Shown here one piece after another: positions 46,764 through 63,225 of a stretch of 64,000 nucleotides of DNA. This DNA is from Alteromonas sp. KUL42 (GTDB lineage Bacteria; Pseudomonadota; Gammaproteobacteria; Enterobacterales; Alteromonadaceae). Position 1 is the first letter of the stretch, and every line of letters begins with the position of its first letter. The notes below the pieces were generated by a model, which saw nothing but the letters and a program-made list of their open reading frames with translations, made no database searches and was not told the DNA's origin. A program made the position numbers and the translations under genes. The stretch covers positions 1 to 64,000 of the forward strand of contig NZ_BJKK01000003.1 of assembly GCF_006538325.1 (NCBI RefSeq), read 5' to 3'.

Positions 46764-48629
46764 ATGGCAGCCAGAGGAAGTTGGACAAAATCCTTGTTTA
46801 TTGGCTTGTGGACAGTACTCAACTTTTCCCGCAAACTTTTCTTTAACGTGATTTTCTTGGCTATCTTTGGTGGCTTGGTAGTCGCCATAGTAAGTCAGGA
46901 TGATGACCCGCTTACCGTAAATGCTGATAGCGCACTGTTTCTTACATTAAATGGCAAGCTTGTCATAGAAAAAGAGAGTATTGACCCTTTTGAACAGTTT
47001 TTGCAAGAGTCACTAGGTAGTGAACCAGAAAACCCTGAAGTACTTGTCCGTGACGTGGTTAAGGTGCTTGAAAACGCACAAAAAGACCGCCGAATAAAAG
47101 CGCTGGTATTAGATTTACAAGGCCTTACGGGTGGCGGTTTAGATAAATTACGCACCATTGCAACGGCCATTGACCAATTCAAAACTTCTGAAAAACCTGT
47201 TTACGCCATAGGCGATTACTTTTCGCAAGAACAATACTATTTAGCTGCTCACGCTGATCAAATATATTTAAATCCAATGGGTGGACTTATGTTTGAAGGA
47301 TACGGCCGTTACGGTATGTACTTCAAAGATATGCTGGATAAGTTAAAGGTAACAACGCATATTTTCCGCGTGGGCACCTACAAATCTGCAGTTGAGCCCA
47401 TTATGCGCAACGACATGTCTGATGAAGCTAAAGAAGCCGAAAAACAATGGTTGAACGGCTACTGGGCGCAATACAAAAAAGATGTTGCCCAAGCACGCGG
47501 TATCGATGAGTCAAACTTTGATGAAACGCTACAAGGCTTATTAGACAAATTTGAAGCTGCCGGCGGTGATTTTGCACAATACGCGTTAGACAATAAATGG
47601 GTTGATGCGTTAAAAACACGGGAAGAAGTGCGCGCAGAATTGACTGCACTCGTTGGTGAAGACGACAACTCTTACGGCGTTAACTACACATCCTTTAACA
47701 CGTACTTAAAGGTTGTTAATCCTCCTATGCCGTTTGTTGACCACAATATGGATAGAGTTGCCATTGTAGTTGCCAAAGGTACGATTTTAGACGGCAATCA
47801 AAAGGCAGGAACTATCGGCGGTGATAGTACAGCCCGTCTACTGCGAAAAGCGCGCATGGACGACAATGTGAAAGCCGTTGTCTTACAAATTGATTCGCCT
47901 GGAGGCAGTGCATTTGCTTCTGAAGTCATTCGACAAGAAATTATAGAACTTCAGCGCGCAGGTAAACCAGTTGTCGCCTCTATGAGCACCTATGCAGCAT
48001 CGGGTGGTTATTGGATTGCAGCAAGCACCGACCGTATTATTGCCAGCCCAAGTACAATTACCGGCTCTATTGGTGTATTTGGTATGTTCATGACATACGA
48101 AAATTCATTAGACTACCTTGGTATACACAGTGACGGTGTTGGTTCTACAGAATTAACAGGGTTCTCGGTAGTGCGTCCACTTGCCCCAGAGTTTGGCGAA
48201 ATTCTTCAGCGCAATGTTGAAAACACCTATGGCAACTTCCTGTCAATGGTATCTAGTGCCAGAGGCATGACAGTGGAAGAAGTTGACAGTGTTGCTCAAG
48301 GTCGTGTTTGGCTTGGTAGTGATGCATTAGAACTTGGTTTGGTTGACCAGTTAGGTACACTTGACGACGCGATTGTTGCTGCTGCGGAACTTTCTGAACT
48401 GGACAAATATGACACCTACTATGTGCAGCGTACATTAACCGCGCAAGAGCAGTTCTGGAAAGAGTTCTTCGGTCAAGCCATGATGTTCGTTGGAAAGTGG
48501 CAGTTTGCCCATGCTGACTCAGCACTGGTTAATGAATTCAAACGTGTGCTTCGTGATTTTAGCGCTGTTAGCAGATTAAATGATCCTAAAGGCACCTACG
48601 TATTGTGCTTACCGTGCGATGTTAAATAA
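46764..48629 (+). CDS. sppA: Signal peptide peptidase SppA, 67-kDa type
   Basis: The 621-residue inner-membrane serine protease degrades cleaved signal peptides. An N-terminal membrane helix lies near residues 24-46. Two repeated ClpP-like halves follow, each about 250 residues. The catalytic lysine is in FRVGTYKSAVEP near 207 and the serine in TYAASGGYWIA near 413, the usual split dyad. Length is like E. coli SppA (618). ATG is preceded by AAAGGTAG. Confidence 0.95.
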   Translation: MAARGSWTKSLFIGLWTVLNFSRKLFFNVIFLAIFGGLVVAIVSQDDDPLTVNADSALFLTLNGKLVIEKESIDPFEQFLQESLGSEPENPEVLVRDVVKVLENAQKDRRIKALVLDLQGLTGGGLDKLRTIATAIDQFKTSEKPVYAIGDYFSQEQYYLAAHADQIYLNPMGGLMFEGYGRYGMYFKDMLDKLKVTTHIFRVGTYKSAVEPIMRNDMSDEAKEAEKQWLNGYWAQYKKDVAQARGIDESNFDETLQGLLDKFEAAGGDFAQYALDNKWVDALKTREEVRAELTALVGEDDNSYGVNYTSFNTYLKVVNPPMPFVDHNMDRVAIVVAKGTILDGNQKAGTIGGDSTARLLRKARMDDNVKAVVLQIDSPGGSAFASEVIRQEIIELQRAGKPVVASMSTYAASGGYWIAASTDRIIASPSTITGSIGVFGMFMTYENSLDYLGIHSDGVGSTELTGFSVVRPLAPEFGEILQRNVENTYGNFLSMVSSARGMTVEEVDSVAQGRVWLGSDALELGLVDQLGTLDDAIVAAAELSELDKYDTYYVQRTLTAQEQFWKEFFGQAMMFVGKWQFAHADSALVNEFKRVLRDFSAVSRLNDPKGTYVLCLPCDVK

Positions 48630-48653
48630 AACACTCATTAAAGAACGCTAGTT

Positions 48654-49169
48654 ATCGCTACTAACGATTTAACAAGTCAACAGCGTCAATGTTTAATTGA
48701 CGCTGTTTTTGTTTGTTATAACCACGCCGAGAACGTCTTCCAACGAAAGTTTGAAAGGCCCAACATTACATTTCGCCGCTCTGGTAAAAACGCGGGCACC
48801 GCCTTCTTACAACAAAACCGCTTGAACTTTCATCCCCTACTCTATGTAGAAAACGCTGATGCTTTTATCAATGAAGTTGTGCCTCACGAGGTGAGCCATT
48901 TACTGGTTTGGACACTGTTTGGAAAAGTAAAGCCACATGGCGTGCAATGGCAAGCAATAATGCGCGATGTATTCAACTGTTCACCAAATACTACGCACAG
49001 CTTTGAAGTTCAGCACCTTACTAATACCTTTCCTTACCGCTGTAACTGTAATACCTTTGCGTTATCAATTAGACGTCACAATAATATTAAGAAAGGCACA
49101 CAGTATCGCTGTAAGCGTTGTAATGCGATATTACAAGAGAACGCCTCAAGAGAATTGCAAAAAAGCTAA
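48654..49169 (+). CDS. sprT: SprT-like zinc metalloprotease-fold protein
   Basis: The frame carries HEVSH in the VVPHEVSHLLVW motif and a C-terminal zinc ribbon (CNC and CKRC near the end), both typical of SprT. The homologous-looking N-terminal helix (CYNHAENVFQRKFERP) begins well upstream of the first TTG at 48822, and the frame is open back to 48642, yet no ATG, GTG or TTG is in that part. The coordinates given assume a start at the ATC at 48654, which would give about 171 residues, near the E. coli length (165). The true start is uncertain, or the start is mutated. Confidence 0.7.
   Translation: MATNDLTSQQRQCLIDAVFVCYNHAENVFQRKFERPNITFRRSGKNAGTAFLQQNRLNFHPLLYVENADAFINEVVPHEVSHLLVWTLFGKVKPHGVQWQAIMRDVFNCSPNTTHSFEVQHLTNTFPYRCNCNTFALSIRRHNNIKKGTQYRCKRCNAILQENASRELQKS
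48680..48713 (+). terminator. Terminator-like hairpin after sppA, inside the sprT frame
   Basis: ACAGCGTCAAT and ATTGACGCTGT form a perfect 11-bp stem with a 4-base loop, followed by TTTTGTTTGTT. It has the form of an intrinsic terminator for sppA, but it lies within the open sprT reading frame. Confidence 0.8.
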
Positions 49170-49190
49170 GCGCTGAGTAGCACTTAAATT

Positions 49191-49640
49191 TTAGTTAAAC
49201 CAGTGTTTTGTGAATGCGTTGTCTAAATCAGTAAACGCTGTTTTGAGAAGTTGAGCCAGCTCTTTGTATTTTGGTTTGCTTTTAGCCGATGCCAAATTGC
49301 ACCCTTTGGTCCTCATCTTTGCGTGAATTTCTTGATACCAACCTTTTAATTGAGGCGGAAGATATTGGTCTGAACGGTGACCAAGCCACAGTAAACCTTG
49401 CATGGGTAAACTTATGAAAAAAGCACCAATAGCGATGGTTTGCGGTAAGTAAGACAGTCCGAGGTTTTGGATAAGAAGCGCACAAGAAATAAGCGCAACG
49501 GGCGGCATGGTTTTTATTGCAAATTGGGTCGCTGCGATAATACGACACTCAGGGAAATAAGCATACAACTCTTTCCTTACAGGCCATGTCTTCATGTACT
49601 GCTGACCATCTTTCAACATTGTCATTACCGATTGCGACAT
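49191..49640 (-). CDS. yfbV: YfbV/UPF0208 family membrane protein
   Basis: A 149-residue inner-membrane protein with two membrane helices (about 42-60 and 66-86). Family landmarks are GQQYMKTWPVRKEL near 11-24, AIKTMPPVALIS near 41-52, and the SLPMQGLLWLGHRS segment near 80-93. E. coli YfbV (151 residues) is linked to chromosome macrodomain organisation near ter; that is a reported property of the family, not shown here. It is convergent with sprT. Confidence 0.88.
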   Translation of the reverse strand: MSQSVMTMLKDGQQYMKTWPVRKELYAYFPECRIIAATQFAIKTMPPVALISCALLIQNLGLSYLPQTIAIGAFFISLPMQGLLWLGHRSDQYLPPQLKGWYQEIHAKMRTKGCNLASAKSKPKYKELAQLLKTAFTDLDNAFTKHWFN

Positions 49641-50966
<1,326 letters not shown>

Positions 50967-50983
50967 CCCTGCCCTTGTCTTAA

Positions 50984-51013
50984 AAAGCTCTACCCTAGCG
51001 TAGGGCTTTTTTC
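50984..51013 (+). terminator. Terminator of trxB
   Basis: AAAGCTCTAC and GTAGGGCTTT pair around CCTAGC with one mismatch, followed by a run of Ts. The aat ATG is only a few bases downstream. Confidence 0.8.
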
Positions 51014-51016
51014 GTT

Positions 51017-51763
51017 ATGATTGCATTACACTATATTGAAAACAACGCACCATTTCCCAGTGTAGATACAGCACTTGATGAACCAAACGGTTTATTAGCC
51101 TTCGGTGCAGATTTAAGTCCCTCTCGTTTGTTTTCAGCATACTCACAAGGCATTTTCCCGTGGTTTAGTGATGATGAACCATTACTTTGGTGGTCGCCAA
51201 ACCCCAGGGCTATTATTGAACTTGATGATTTTGTCGCCTCAAAAAGCTTATTGAAATTAGCGCGCAAGCGGCGCTATCGCGTTACGCTAAACCAAAGCTT
51301 TGAAAAAGTCATAGACGCGTGCTCTAGTATTCCTAGAAAGAACCCAAATAATGACGGTGTATCTAATGAAACCTGGATTACCGAAGAAATGGTACAGGCC
51401 TATTGCCATCTTCACGGGCTTGGTATCGCGCACTCGGTTGAAGTATGGGACAACGAGACTCTTGTAGGGGGGCTATACGGCGTAGGGATCGGTAAGGTTT
51501 TTTGTGGTGAGTCTATGTTTCATACACAAAGCAATACGTCTAAGTTGGCGATGTACGCATTGGTAAAACACATGCAAAGTCACAATATGGCTTTTATCGA
51601 CTGTCAACTACCCACCGATCACCTTTGCTCACTAGGCGCCAAGGCCATTACGCGGGATCTTTTTATCGACAAACTGTATGAAAATAATCAAACGCTAAAT
51701 GATGACGGTGAGCTGTCAGAGCACTATCTTGCCCAATGGCTACCCAAGGAAATAACACCGTGA
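51017..51763 (+). CDS. aat: Leucyl/phenylalanyl-tRNA--protein transferase
   Basis: The 248-residue GNAT-like enzyme adds leucine or phenylalanine to proteins with N-terminal arginine or lysine, marking them for ClpS/ClpAP. Landmarks are PNGLLAFGADLSPSRLFSAY near 23-42, FPWFSDDEPLLWWSPNPRA near 47-66, and GGLYGVGIGKVFCGESMFH near 155. It overlaps bpt (GTGA), and clpA/clpS lie 1 kb further on, so the N-end rule genes cluster here. Confidence 0.95.
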   Translation: MIALHYIENNAPFPSVDTALDEPNGLLAFGADLSPSRLFSAYSQGIFPWFSDDEPLLWWSPNPRAIIELDDFVASKSLLKLARKRRYRVTLNQSFEKVIDACSSIPRKNPNNDGVSNETWITEEMVQAYCHLHGLGIAHSVEVWDNETLVGGLYGVGIGKVFCGESMFHTQSNTSKLAMYALVKHMQSHNMAFIDCQLPTDHLCSLGAKAITRDLFIDKLYENNQTLNDDGELSEHYLAQWLPKEITP

Positions 51764-52473
51764 AATTTGGGATCACTCAGTCGTTCTCGTGTAGTTATCT
51801 ACCCGACGAGCAAGAACAGCTTTTAGTGTATGCAGATGTGGATGAGTTTCTTTCTTGGCGTTATGCGCAGCTTATACAAGCGGGCTTTCGTCGAAGCGGT
51901 GAGCAAATCTATCGTCCCCATTGTGCAAGTTGTACGGCGTGTCAATCAGTGCGAATTCCTGTTAATCAATTCACACCCTCACGCAGCCAAAAGCGCATCC
52001 TGAATGCGAACAAGCGTTTTCACATTGCCTTCTCACAAACACCTCACGACAGCTATTACCCACTGTATGAGCGGTATATATCTCAAAGACATACAGATGG
52101 CAGTATGTATCCACCTTCTCGAGAGCAGTTTGATAATTTTTTGTTTTGCGACTGGATGCCAACCCTATTTGTTGAAGCTTACGACGGTGACAAACTTGTC
52201 GCAGTGGCAGTGACGGATGTGGTTGATGCTATCGAACCCTTTTCAGCGCTATCTGCTTTATATACATTTTTTGACCCCGACTACACTAAATCGTCACTAG
52301 GTACGTGGATGATATTAATGCAAATAGAAAAAGCGAAGTCGTTAGCCTACCAATATCTCTATTTAGGTTACTTCGTTAAAGGGTGTCAAAAAATGTCGTA
52401 TAAACACAATTTTTTGCCCTTTGAACAATTCGAAGGCAATGAATGGCATCTATTTAGTAAAAAACCCACTTAA
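51760..52473 (+). CDS. bpt: Aspartate/glutamate leucyltransferase
   Basis: The 237-residue member of the ATE1-like family adds leucine to proteins with N-terminal aspartate or glutamate. The conserved cysteine motif is PHCASCTACQSVRIP near 47-61, and YFVKGCQKMSYK with PFEQF lies in the C-terminal half. The GTG start overlaps the aat stop (GTGA) and has AAGGAA upstream. An upstream frame extension inside aat is not required. infA starts 75 bases later. Confidence 0.93.
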   Translation: MKFGITQSFSCSYLPDEQEQLLVYADVDEFLSWRYAQLIQAGFRRSGEQIYRPHCASCTACQSVRIPVNQFTPSRSQKRILNANKRFHIAFSQTPHDSYYPLYERYISQRHTDGSMYPPSREQFDNFLFCDWMPTLFVEAYDGDKLVAVAVTDVVDAIEPFSALSALYTFFDPDYTKSSLGTWMILMQIEKAKSLAYQYLYLGYFVKGCQKMSYKHNFLPFEQFEGNEWHLFSKKPT

Positions 52474-52539
52474 TCGCTTTACACTGCCCACAAGATTGGG
52501 TAAGGTCTGCGCGGCAAAAATTTTGAATTACTGAGGTAA

Positions 52540-52767
<228 letters not shown>

Positions 52768-52791
52768 TGAGCCATTGAAGCGGTAACGCAT

Positions 52792-52823
52792 AAAAAAAGC
52801 CCGATTACATAATCGGGCTTTTT
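52792..52823. terminator. Bidirectional terminator between infA and clpA
   Basis: AAAAAGCCCGATTA and TAATCGGGCTTTTT form a long perfect stem with a short loop, flanked by A and T runs. It can end infA on the plus strand and clpA on the minus strand. Confidence 0.9.
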
Positions 52824-52858
52824 CATTTGTACTTTCGACAAGCTTATACAATCAATTT

Positions 52859-55135
52859 TTAACTAGGCTCAGCTTCTTCAGACGTTGCACCAACTCCTGA
52901 ATACTCGAAAGTAAGCTTATCGTCTACGCAATCAATCTTAACATTACCGCCCTTAGACAACTCACCAAATAACAGCTCATTGGCCAACTCTTTCTTGAGT
53001 TCATCTTTGATTAGACGAGCCATAGGACGCGCACCCATAGACTTATCATAGCCTTTTTCAGCCAGATATGCCCTTGCGTTACTGCTCACTTCAAGTGACA
53101 CCCCTTTCACATCCAGTTGCGCTTGAAGTTCAATAATGAACTTATCAACAACTTGTAGGATAATTTCTGAATCAAGATGGTTGAACCAGATAATACCATC
53201 TAGCCGGTTTCTAAATTCAGGGGTAAATACTTTATTGATTTCAGACATTGCATCATGGCTATGATCCTGCTGTTTAAAACCAATCGACTTACGCACAGTT
53301 TCTTGAACACCGGCGTTTGTCGTCATCACCAACACAACATTTCTAAAATCGACTTTACGACCATTGTTATCTGTTAGCGTACCGTGATCCATCACTTGAA
53401 GTAGAATGTTGTAAATATCGCTATGTGCCTTCTCTATCTCATCTAGAAGCACCACAGAATATGGGTTTTTAATTACCGCATCGGTTAATAACCCACCTTG
53501 GTCAAACCCTACATAGCCAGGAGGTGCACCAATTAGACGGCTAACAGCATGACGCTCCATGTACTCAGACATATCAAAACGCACTAACTCTACACCCATT
53601 ATTTTTGCCAATTGTTGAGTAACTTCTGTTTTACCCACGCCGGTAGGCCCAGCAAACAGGAAACTACCGATAGGTTTGGTTTCAGCACCTAACCCTGAGC
53701 GCGATAGCAAAATCGCATCGTTAAGGGTTTCAATGGCTTTGTCTTGGCCAAACACCACCATTTTAAGGTTACGACCAAGGTTCTTAAGTACTTCTTTGTC
53801 AGAGGCTGAAACAGACTTTTCTGGGATACGGGCCATCTTTGCAATGATTTGCTCAATATCACCCACACCAATGGTCTTTTTGCGCTTAGAAGGTGGCAAC
53901 AATCGTTGGCTTGCCCCTGCCTCGTCCATTACATCAATGGCTTTATCCGGTAGATGACGCTCATTGATATATTTAGCTGAGAGCTCCGCAGCAGCCTGAA
54001 TTGCCTTTTGGGTGAAGCGCACATTGTGATGCTCTTCATAACGGCTTTTAAGCCCAAGTAGGATTTTGGTTGTGTCACTTACACTGGGTTCAGTAACGTC
54101 CACTTTTTGGAAGCGACGGGCCAATGCGCGATCTTTTTCAAAAATACCTTGGTATTCCTGATACGTGGTCGAACCGATACAACGCAATTCACCACTTGAT
54201 AATTTAGGCTTAAGTAAATTTGACGCATCCATAACGCCGCCAGAAGCAGCACCTGCACCAATAATGGTGTGGATCTCATCAATAAACAAAATAGCATGTT
54301 CATCTTTACCCAGCTCTTTAAGAATAGCTTTTAAGCGCTTCTCAAAGTCACCTCGGTATTTCGTACCCGCTAACAAACCGCCTAAATCAAGCGAATAAAC
54401 CGTACTTTCAGCAATAACATCAGGTACGTCGCTATTCACAATACGATAGGCTAGGCCTTCCGCAATGGCAGTTTTGCCCACACCAGCTTCGCCTACCAAT
54501 AAAGGGTTGTTCTTACGACGGCGACACAAAATCTGGATAGTACGTTCTACTTCTTGGTCGCGACCAATAAGCGGGTCAATTTTACCTTCTTTGGCATGCC
54601 TATTTAAATCGGTGGCATATTTGCTTAACGCGGATGCACCTTCTTCGCTTGAATCAGCTTCTTCGGCCGCTTCAGGGTTTACTGGTTCATCGTCATCAGC
54701 TTTACTCACACCATGGCTAATAAAGTTAACCACGTCCAATCGGGTCACATCAGCCTTCTTGAGGATATACACGGCCTGTGATTCTTGTTCGCTAAATATT
54801 GCGACCAACACATTTGCGCCAGTTACCTCGTCTTTACCAGAAGACTGAACATGAAATACTGCCCGTTGTAACACCCGTTGAAAACCTAATGTAGGTTGAG
54901 TTTCTCTATCGTTTAGCTGATCGTCTAGGATCAGCGGTGTGGTGTCTTTAACAAAGGCCAACAATTCGCTCTTAATTGCATCGATATCAGCACCACAGGC
55001 CTTAAGTGCATCACGAGCCGCAGTGTTGTCGAGCAATGCCAACAACAAGTGCTCAACCGTCATAAATTCGTGACGGTGCTCTCTGGCAAATACAAACGCA
55101 CTGTTTAGCGTCTGTTCTAATTCTTTATTTAACAT
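52859..55135 (-). CDS. clpA: ATP-dependent Clp protease ATP-binding subunit ClpA
   Basis: The 758-residue Hsp100 unfoldase feeds ClpP. The Clp N domain (about 1-145) binds ClpS. Two AAA modules follow, with [12 protein letters not shown] near 215 and [11 protein letters not shown] near 495, and the ClpP-contact loop near 615 should follow. A D2-small domain ends the protein. clpS lies 24 bases upstream on the same strand, and the pair is opposite cspD, as in E. coli. Confidence 0.97.
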   Translation of the reverse strand: MLNKELEQTLNSAFVFAREHRHEFMTVEHLLLALLDNTAARDALKACGADIDAIKSELLAFVKDTTPLILDDQLNDRETQPTLGFQRVLQRAVFHVQSSGKDEVTGANVLVAIFSEQESQAVYILKKADVTRLDVVNFISHGVSKADDDEPVNPEAAEEADSSEEGASALSKYATDLNRHAKEGKIDPLIGRDQEVERTIQILCRRRKNNPLLVGEAGVGKTAIAEGLAYRIVNSDVPDVIAESTVYSLDLGGLLAGTKYRGDFEKRLKAILKELGKDEHAILFIDEIHTIIGAGAASGGVMDASNLLKPKLSSGELRCIGSTTYQEYQGIFEKDRALARRFQKVDVTEPSVSDTTKILLGLKSRYEEHHNVRFTQKAIQAAAELSAKYINERHLPDKAIDVMDEAGASQRLLPPSKRKKTIGVGDIEQIIAKMARIPEKSVSASDKEVLKNLGRNLKMVVFGQDKAIETLNDAILLSRSGLGAETKPIGSFLFAGPTGVGKTEVTQQLAKIMGVELVRFDMSEYMERHAVSRLIGAPPGYVGFDQGGLLTDAVIKNPYSVVLLDEIEKAHSDIYNILLQVMDHGTLTDNNGRKVDFRNVVLVMTTNAGVQETVRKSIGFKQQDHSHDAMSEINKVFTPEFRNRLDGIIWFNHLDSEIILQVVDKFIIELQAQLDVKGVSLEVSSNARAYLAEKGYDKSMGARPMARLIKDELKKELANELLFGELSKGGNVKIDCVDDKLTFEYSGVGATSEEAEPS

Positions 55136-55159
55136 ATTGCTCGCCCTCTACAAAATACC

Positions 55160-55480
55160 TTATGCCTGCTCCATCGTGCACATCAACGGATGTTGATGTT
55201 TGCGTGCATATTGATTTACCTGCATTACTTTGGTCTCTGCTATCTCAGCAGTGAAAATGCCGCACACGGCTTTTCCTTGATAATGAACGGTCAGCATAAG
55301 TTGATTGGCTTTCTCAGCGTCCATATTGAAAAACTGCATGAGTACCTCAATGACAAAATCCATCGGTGTATAGTCATCATTGTTCAACAACACTTTATAC
55401 ATGGGAGGCGGCTGCGGCTTCTGTCGCTGCGCGTCTTTCAACTTTTCCTTTTCGATACTTATAGCGTTGTCTTTACTCAT
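55160..55480 (-). CDS. clpS: ATP-dependent Clp protease adaptor ClpS
   Basis: The 106-residue adaptor binds N-degrons and the ClpA N domain. The N-end pocket motif is [17 protein letters not shown] near 31-47, followed by [19 protein letters not shown] near 65-84. Length is the same as in E. coli (106). It is the first gene of clpS-clpA and is divergent from cspD across 210 bases. Confidence 0.96.
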   Translation of the reverse strand: MSKDNAISIEKEKLKDAQRQKPQPPPMYKVLLNNDDYTPMDFVIEVLMQFFNMDAEKANQLMLTVHYQGKAVCGIFTAEIAETKVMQVNQYARKHQHPLMCTMEQA

Positions 55481-55690
55481 AACTTAATAATAGTGCTTTA
55501 ATCCGAGTTATGTGTACAAACTTTTGGATAAATTTATTCACATTAACCCTTGACATAATATGGTTAAAAAATCTACATTTTGATAGTGACTTTGAGTATT
55601 GTTGTTCACTAAGCGCTCAATTCACTTTGTCTCCATTCCTATAATGGGGGCATATACCTGTGAGTTCAAGGATTAAGAGGAAGTCGAAGT

Positions 55691-55909
55691 ATGGCGATTG
55701 GCAAAGTTAAATGGTTTAACAACGCAAAGGGTTTTGGTTTTATTGTTCCTGAGGAAGGTGGCGAAGATATTTTTGCACACTACTCTACAATACAAATGGA
55801 AGGCTATCGTTCACTAAAAGCGGGTCAAGAAGTTACGTTTGAAGTGCAACAAGGACCTAAGGGTCTACACGCTGAAAATATTGGTTTCAAAGAAGAGCCA
55901 GAGCGTTAA
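55691..55909 (+). CDS. cspD: Cold-shock-like protein CspD
   Basis: The 72-residue single cold-shock domain has RNP1 KGFGFI and RNP2 DIFAHY motifs and ends with HAENIGFKEEPER. Position opposite clpS and length support CspD, the stationary-phase form that inhibits replication in E. coli, over other Csp paralogs. GAGGAAG lies about 9 bases before the ATG. It ends at a strong terminator. Confidence 0.93.
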   Translation: MAIGKVKWFNNAKGFGFIVPEEGGEDIFAHYSTIQMEGYRSLKAGQEVTFEVQQGPKGLHAENIGFKEEPER

Positions 55910-55927
55910 GAAAAAGAATTTATAAAG

Positions 55928-55955
55928 GCCCGGCCCTTCGTCGGGCTTTTGCTTT
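55928..55955 (+). terminator. Terminator of cspD
   Basis: GCCCGGCCCTTCGTCGGGC folds into a GC-rich hairpin and is followed by TTTTGCTTTTT. It lies about 20 bases after the cspD stop. Confidence 0.8.
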
Positions 55956-56251
55956 TTAAACCGGTGCAAGCACAGCGTCGTGCTTTTTTGCGGCTTTGAC
56001 TTTATTCACCTAGCTCACTCGGTGCACTGCTCAATCTTCCTCACTACATTTCATTTTCTCAAACAACATTACGTAATCTTAATTCGTCGAAAGCAAAAAA
56101 TACCTACCAAAATAGTAAGATTTTATCCGCTAGCCTAATTAATACCTGTCCGCATAGGAGTTTACCCACTCAGTATGACTGTCAGACTTTGTGGCTAGGC
56201 TTGGTTGCACAGGTTTGTTGGTTCCAAATCAAGGGAGCACAACAACACCTC

Positions 56252-56286
56252 ATAAAAAAAGCCCAATGAAAAATCATCGGGCTTTT
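56252..56286. terminator. Terminator downstream of icd
   Basis: AAAAGCCCAATGA and TCATCGGGCTTTT pair with one mismatch around an A-rich loop, flanked by A and T runs. It probably ends the icd transcript on the minus strand, about 90 bases after the stop. Confidence 0.75.
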
Positions 56287-56372
56287 GAAAAATGTGGTAT
56301 TGAGCAAATTTAGTTAAATAATCGTTTTAGCTCATTACTCATTTACACTCAGAGCTTATTTCAACGCAGAAC

Positions 56373-59229
<2,857 letters not shown>

Positions 59230-59772
59230 ATGTCATCTAACACCCAAGTTATTTTGTTCAATAAGCCCTTCCAAGTTTTGTCTCAGTTTACCGATGCTGA
59301 CGGTCGAGAGACGCTTAAGGACTATATAGACATTCCGAATGTATACGCTGCTGGGCGCCTTGATAGAGATTCGGAAGGGCTTCTTGTACTCACCAATGAT
59401 GGAAAGCTTCAACACAAACTGGCGAACCCAAAAGCGAAAACCAGCAAAACCTATTGGGTTCAAGTAGAAGGCATTCCTGACGATACTGCAATTGAAGCAC
59501 TTAGAAATGGCGTTGAATTAAAAGACGGTATGACCCGGCCCGCAAAAGTGAAAAGAATGGATGAGCCCAAGGTATGGGACAGAAATCCACCCGTTCGTTT
59601 TCGTCAATCCATCCCAACAAGTTGGCTTTCTATTACTATTACCGAAGGTCGTAACAGGCAAGTAAGACGAATGACAGCGCATGTCGGTTACCCCACCCTT
59701 CGACTTATTCGTTACCGTATTGGTAGTTGGACAATCGATGGAATCGAAAATGGACACTACGTAGCTTTCTAA
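59230..59772 (+). CDS. rluE: 23S rRNA pseudouridine2457 synthase
   Basis: The 180-residue RsuA-family enzyme modifies 23S rRNA at U2457. The catalytic aspartate is in [19 protein letters not shown] near 40-58, and [21 protein letters not shown] near 141-161 is a family hallmark. It lacks the S4-like N-terminal domain, as RluE does, and starts directly with the catalytic fold. It is divergent from icd and 227 bases before mnmA. Confidence 0.93.
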   Translation: MSSNTQVILFNKPFQVLSQFTDADGRETLKDYIDIPNVYAAGRLDRDSEGLLVLTNDGKLQHKLANPKAKTSKTYWVQVEGIPDDTAIEALRNGVELKDGMTRPAKVKRMDEPKVWDRNPPVRFRQSIPTSWLSITITEGRNRQVRRMTAHVGYPTLRLIRYRIGSWTIDGIENGHYVAF

Positions 59773-59855
59773 TTTACTTTCTAATTTAAAGTAAACGTAA
59801 CAGAATTTACCTGTTAATTTCATCATATTTAACATGTGAATTGCAGCTCAAAATC

Positions 59856-59864
59856 TGTTAAAAT
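59856..59864 (+). promoter_or_regulatory. Possible extended -10 promoter of mnmA
   Basis: TGTTAAAAT matches an extended -10 element (TGnTAtAAT). The -35 region is weak. A start around 59871 would place the 13-bp tandem repeats in the mRNA leader. Confidence 0.35.
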
Positions 59865-59880
59865 CCGCGACCTCAAAAAG

Positions 59881-59940
59881 GGGCTAATTCAAAGAGCTAG
59901 TTCGAAGAGCTAAATCAAAGAGCTAAATTAAAGAGCTATG
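59881..59940 (+). repeat. 13-bp tandem repeat upstream of mnmA
   Basis: About 4.6 copies of a 13-bp unit run without gaps: GGGCTAATTCAAA, GAGCTAGTTCGAA, GAGCTAAATCAAA, GAGCTAAATTAAA and a partial GAGCTATG. Each unit carries the GCTA core. It ends 59 bases before the mnmA ATG. The unit length is not a multiple of 3 and no reading frame is kept, so it is not coding. Confidence 0.85.
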
Positions 59941-59999
59941 TCTCCACGCTTTATTGAAAAATGTTATTTGGCCCATACTTCTCCGAAACTTTGAATTAA

Positions 60000-61126
60000 A
60001 TGAGTGTGCAATCAGCAGTGAGTGATATTGAATCTAACGCAAACAAGAAAGTAATTGTTGGTATGTCCGGCGGAGTTGACTCGTCTGTTTCAGCCTACCT
60101 GTTGCAACAACAAGGGTATCAGGTTGAAGGTCTTTTCATGAAAAACTGGGAAGAAGACGACAATGATGAATACTGCGCTGCTGCGGAAGATTTAAAAGAT
60201 GCACAAGCTGTTGCCGACAAACTAGGTATTGAGCTTCACACCATAAATTTCGCCGCAGAATATTGGGACAATGTATTTGAGTATTTTCTTGAAGAATACA
60301 AAGCAGGCCGCACGCCTAATCCCGACATTATGTGCAATAAAGAGATTAAATTTAAAGCCTTCTTAGAGTTTGCAGCTGAAGACTTAGGTGCAGATTATAT
60401 CGCTACAGGTCATTACGTTCGCCGTCGCGAAGTTGATGGGAAATGGCAAATGCTTCGCGGTTTAGACAACAACAAAGACCAAAGCTACTTCCTTTATACA
60501 TTAGGTGAAGAGCACGTTGCTAAAACCTTGTTCCCCGTGGGTGACATTGAAAAGCCATTAGTGCGGAAAATTGCTGAAGAACAAGGCCTCATCACCCATG
60601 ACAAAAAAGACTCCACTGGAATTTGCTTCATAGGTGAGCGTAAATTTAAAGACTTCTTAGCCCGTTATTTGCCAGCGCAACCCGGCGTAATAGAAACAGC
60701 CGAAGGCGAAGAGATCGGTCAACACGAAGGTCTTATGTATCACACATTAGGACAACGCAAAGGACTACACATTGGTGGTCTGGCTGAATACGGTGACGAG
60801 CCCTGGTACGTTGTAGACAAAGATGTTGCGCGCAATGTGTTAATTGTAGGGCAAGGTGCAGATCACCCAAGGCTCTATTCAAATGGCTTAATTGCTAAAC
60901 AACTCCATTGGGTAGACAGAAAAACTCTTACACAACCTATGCGCGCAGTGGTAAAGACCCGTTATCGTCAAGCAGATATTCCCTGCACTATTACGCCTAC
61001 AGGCGATGATACGATTGAAGTGCACTTCGACGAACCGCAAAAAGCGGTAACGCCAGGCCAGTCAGCTGTTTTCTATAATGAAGAAGTTTGCCTTGGTGGC
61101 GGAATTATAGAGAGTTATATCCGCTA

Positions 61127-61127
<1 letters not shown>
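60000..61127 (+). CDS. mnmA: tRNA-specific 2-thiouridylase MnmA
   Basis: The 375-residue enzyme thiolates U34 of tRNA-Lys, -Glu and -Gln. The PP-loop is [13 protein letters not shown] near 20-32. The two catalytic cysteines are in [12 protein letters not shown] near 110 and [12 protein letters not shown] near 208. It ends at TAATG, overlapping hflD by one base. The N-terminus has about 17 extra residues before the PP-loop strand compared with E. coli. Probably first gene of mnmA-hflD-purB. Confidence 0.96.
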
Positions 61128-63134
<2,007 letters not shown>

Positions 63135-63158
63135 AACGTCAAGAAGCCTTGTACATTG

Positions 63159-63190
63159 AAAAGCGCGGTATTTCATACCGCGCTTTTTTT
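63159..63190 (+). terminator. Terminator of purB
   Basis: AAGCGCGGTA and TACCGCGCTT form a 10-bp stem with a 5-base loop, followed by seven Ts. It ends the mnmA-hflD-purB unit 26 bases after the stop. Confidence 0.9.
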
Positions 63191-63225
63191 GTGCTACATT
63201 TTATGCTAAATCAAGGCTTTTTCCC

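Larger units (their letters stand above)
55910..56372. other. 463-bp gap between cspD and icd
   Basis: No gene is supported. It holds two terminator-like hairpins, listed separately (55928-55955 and 56252-56286). The stretch between them, 55960-56245, shows nothing I can assign. Confidence 0.55.
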
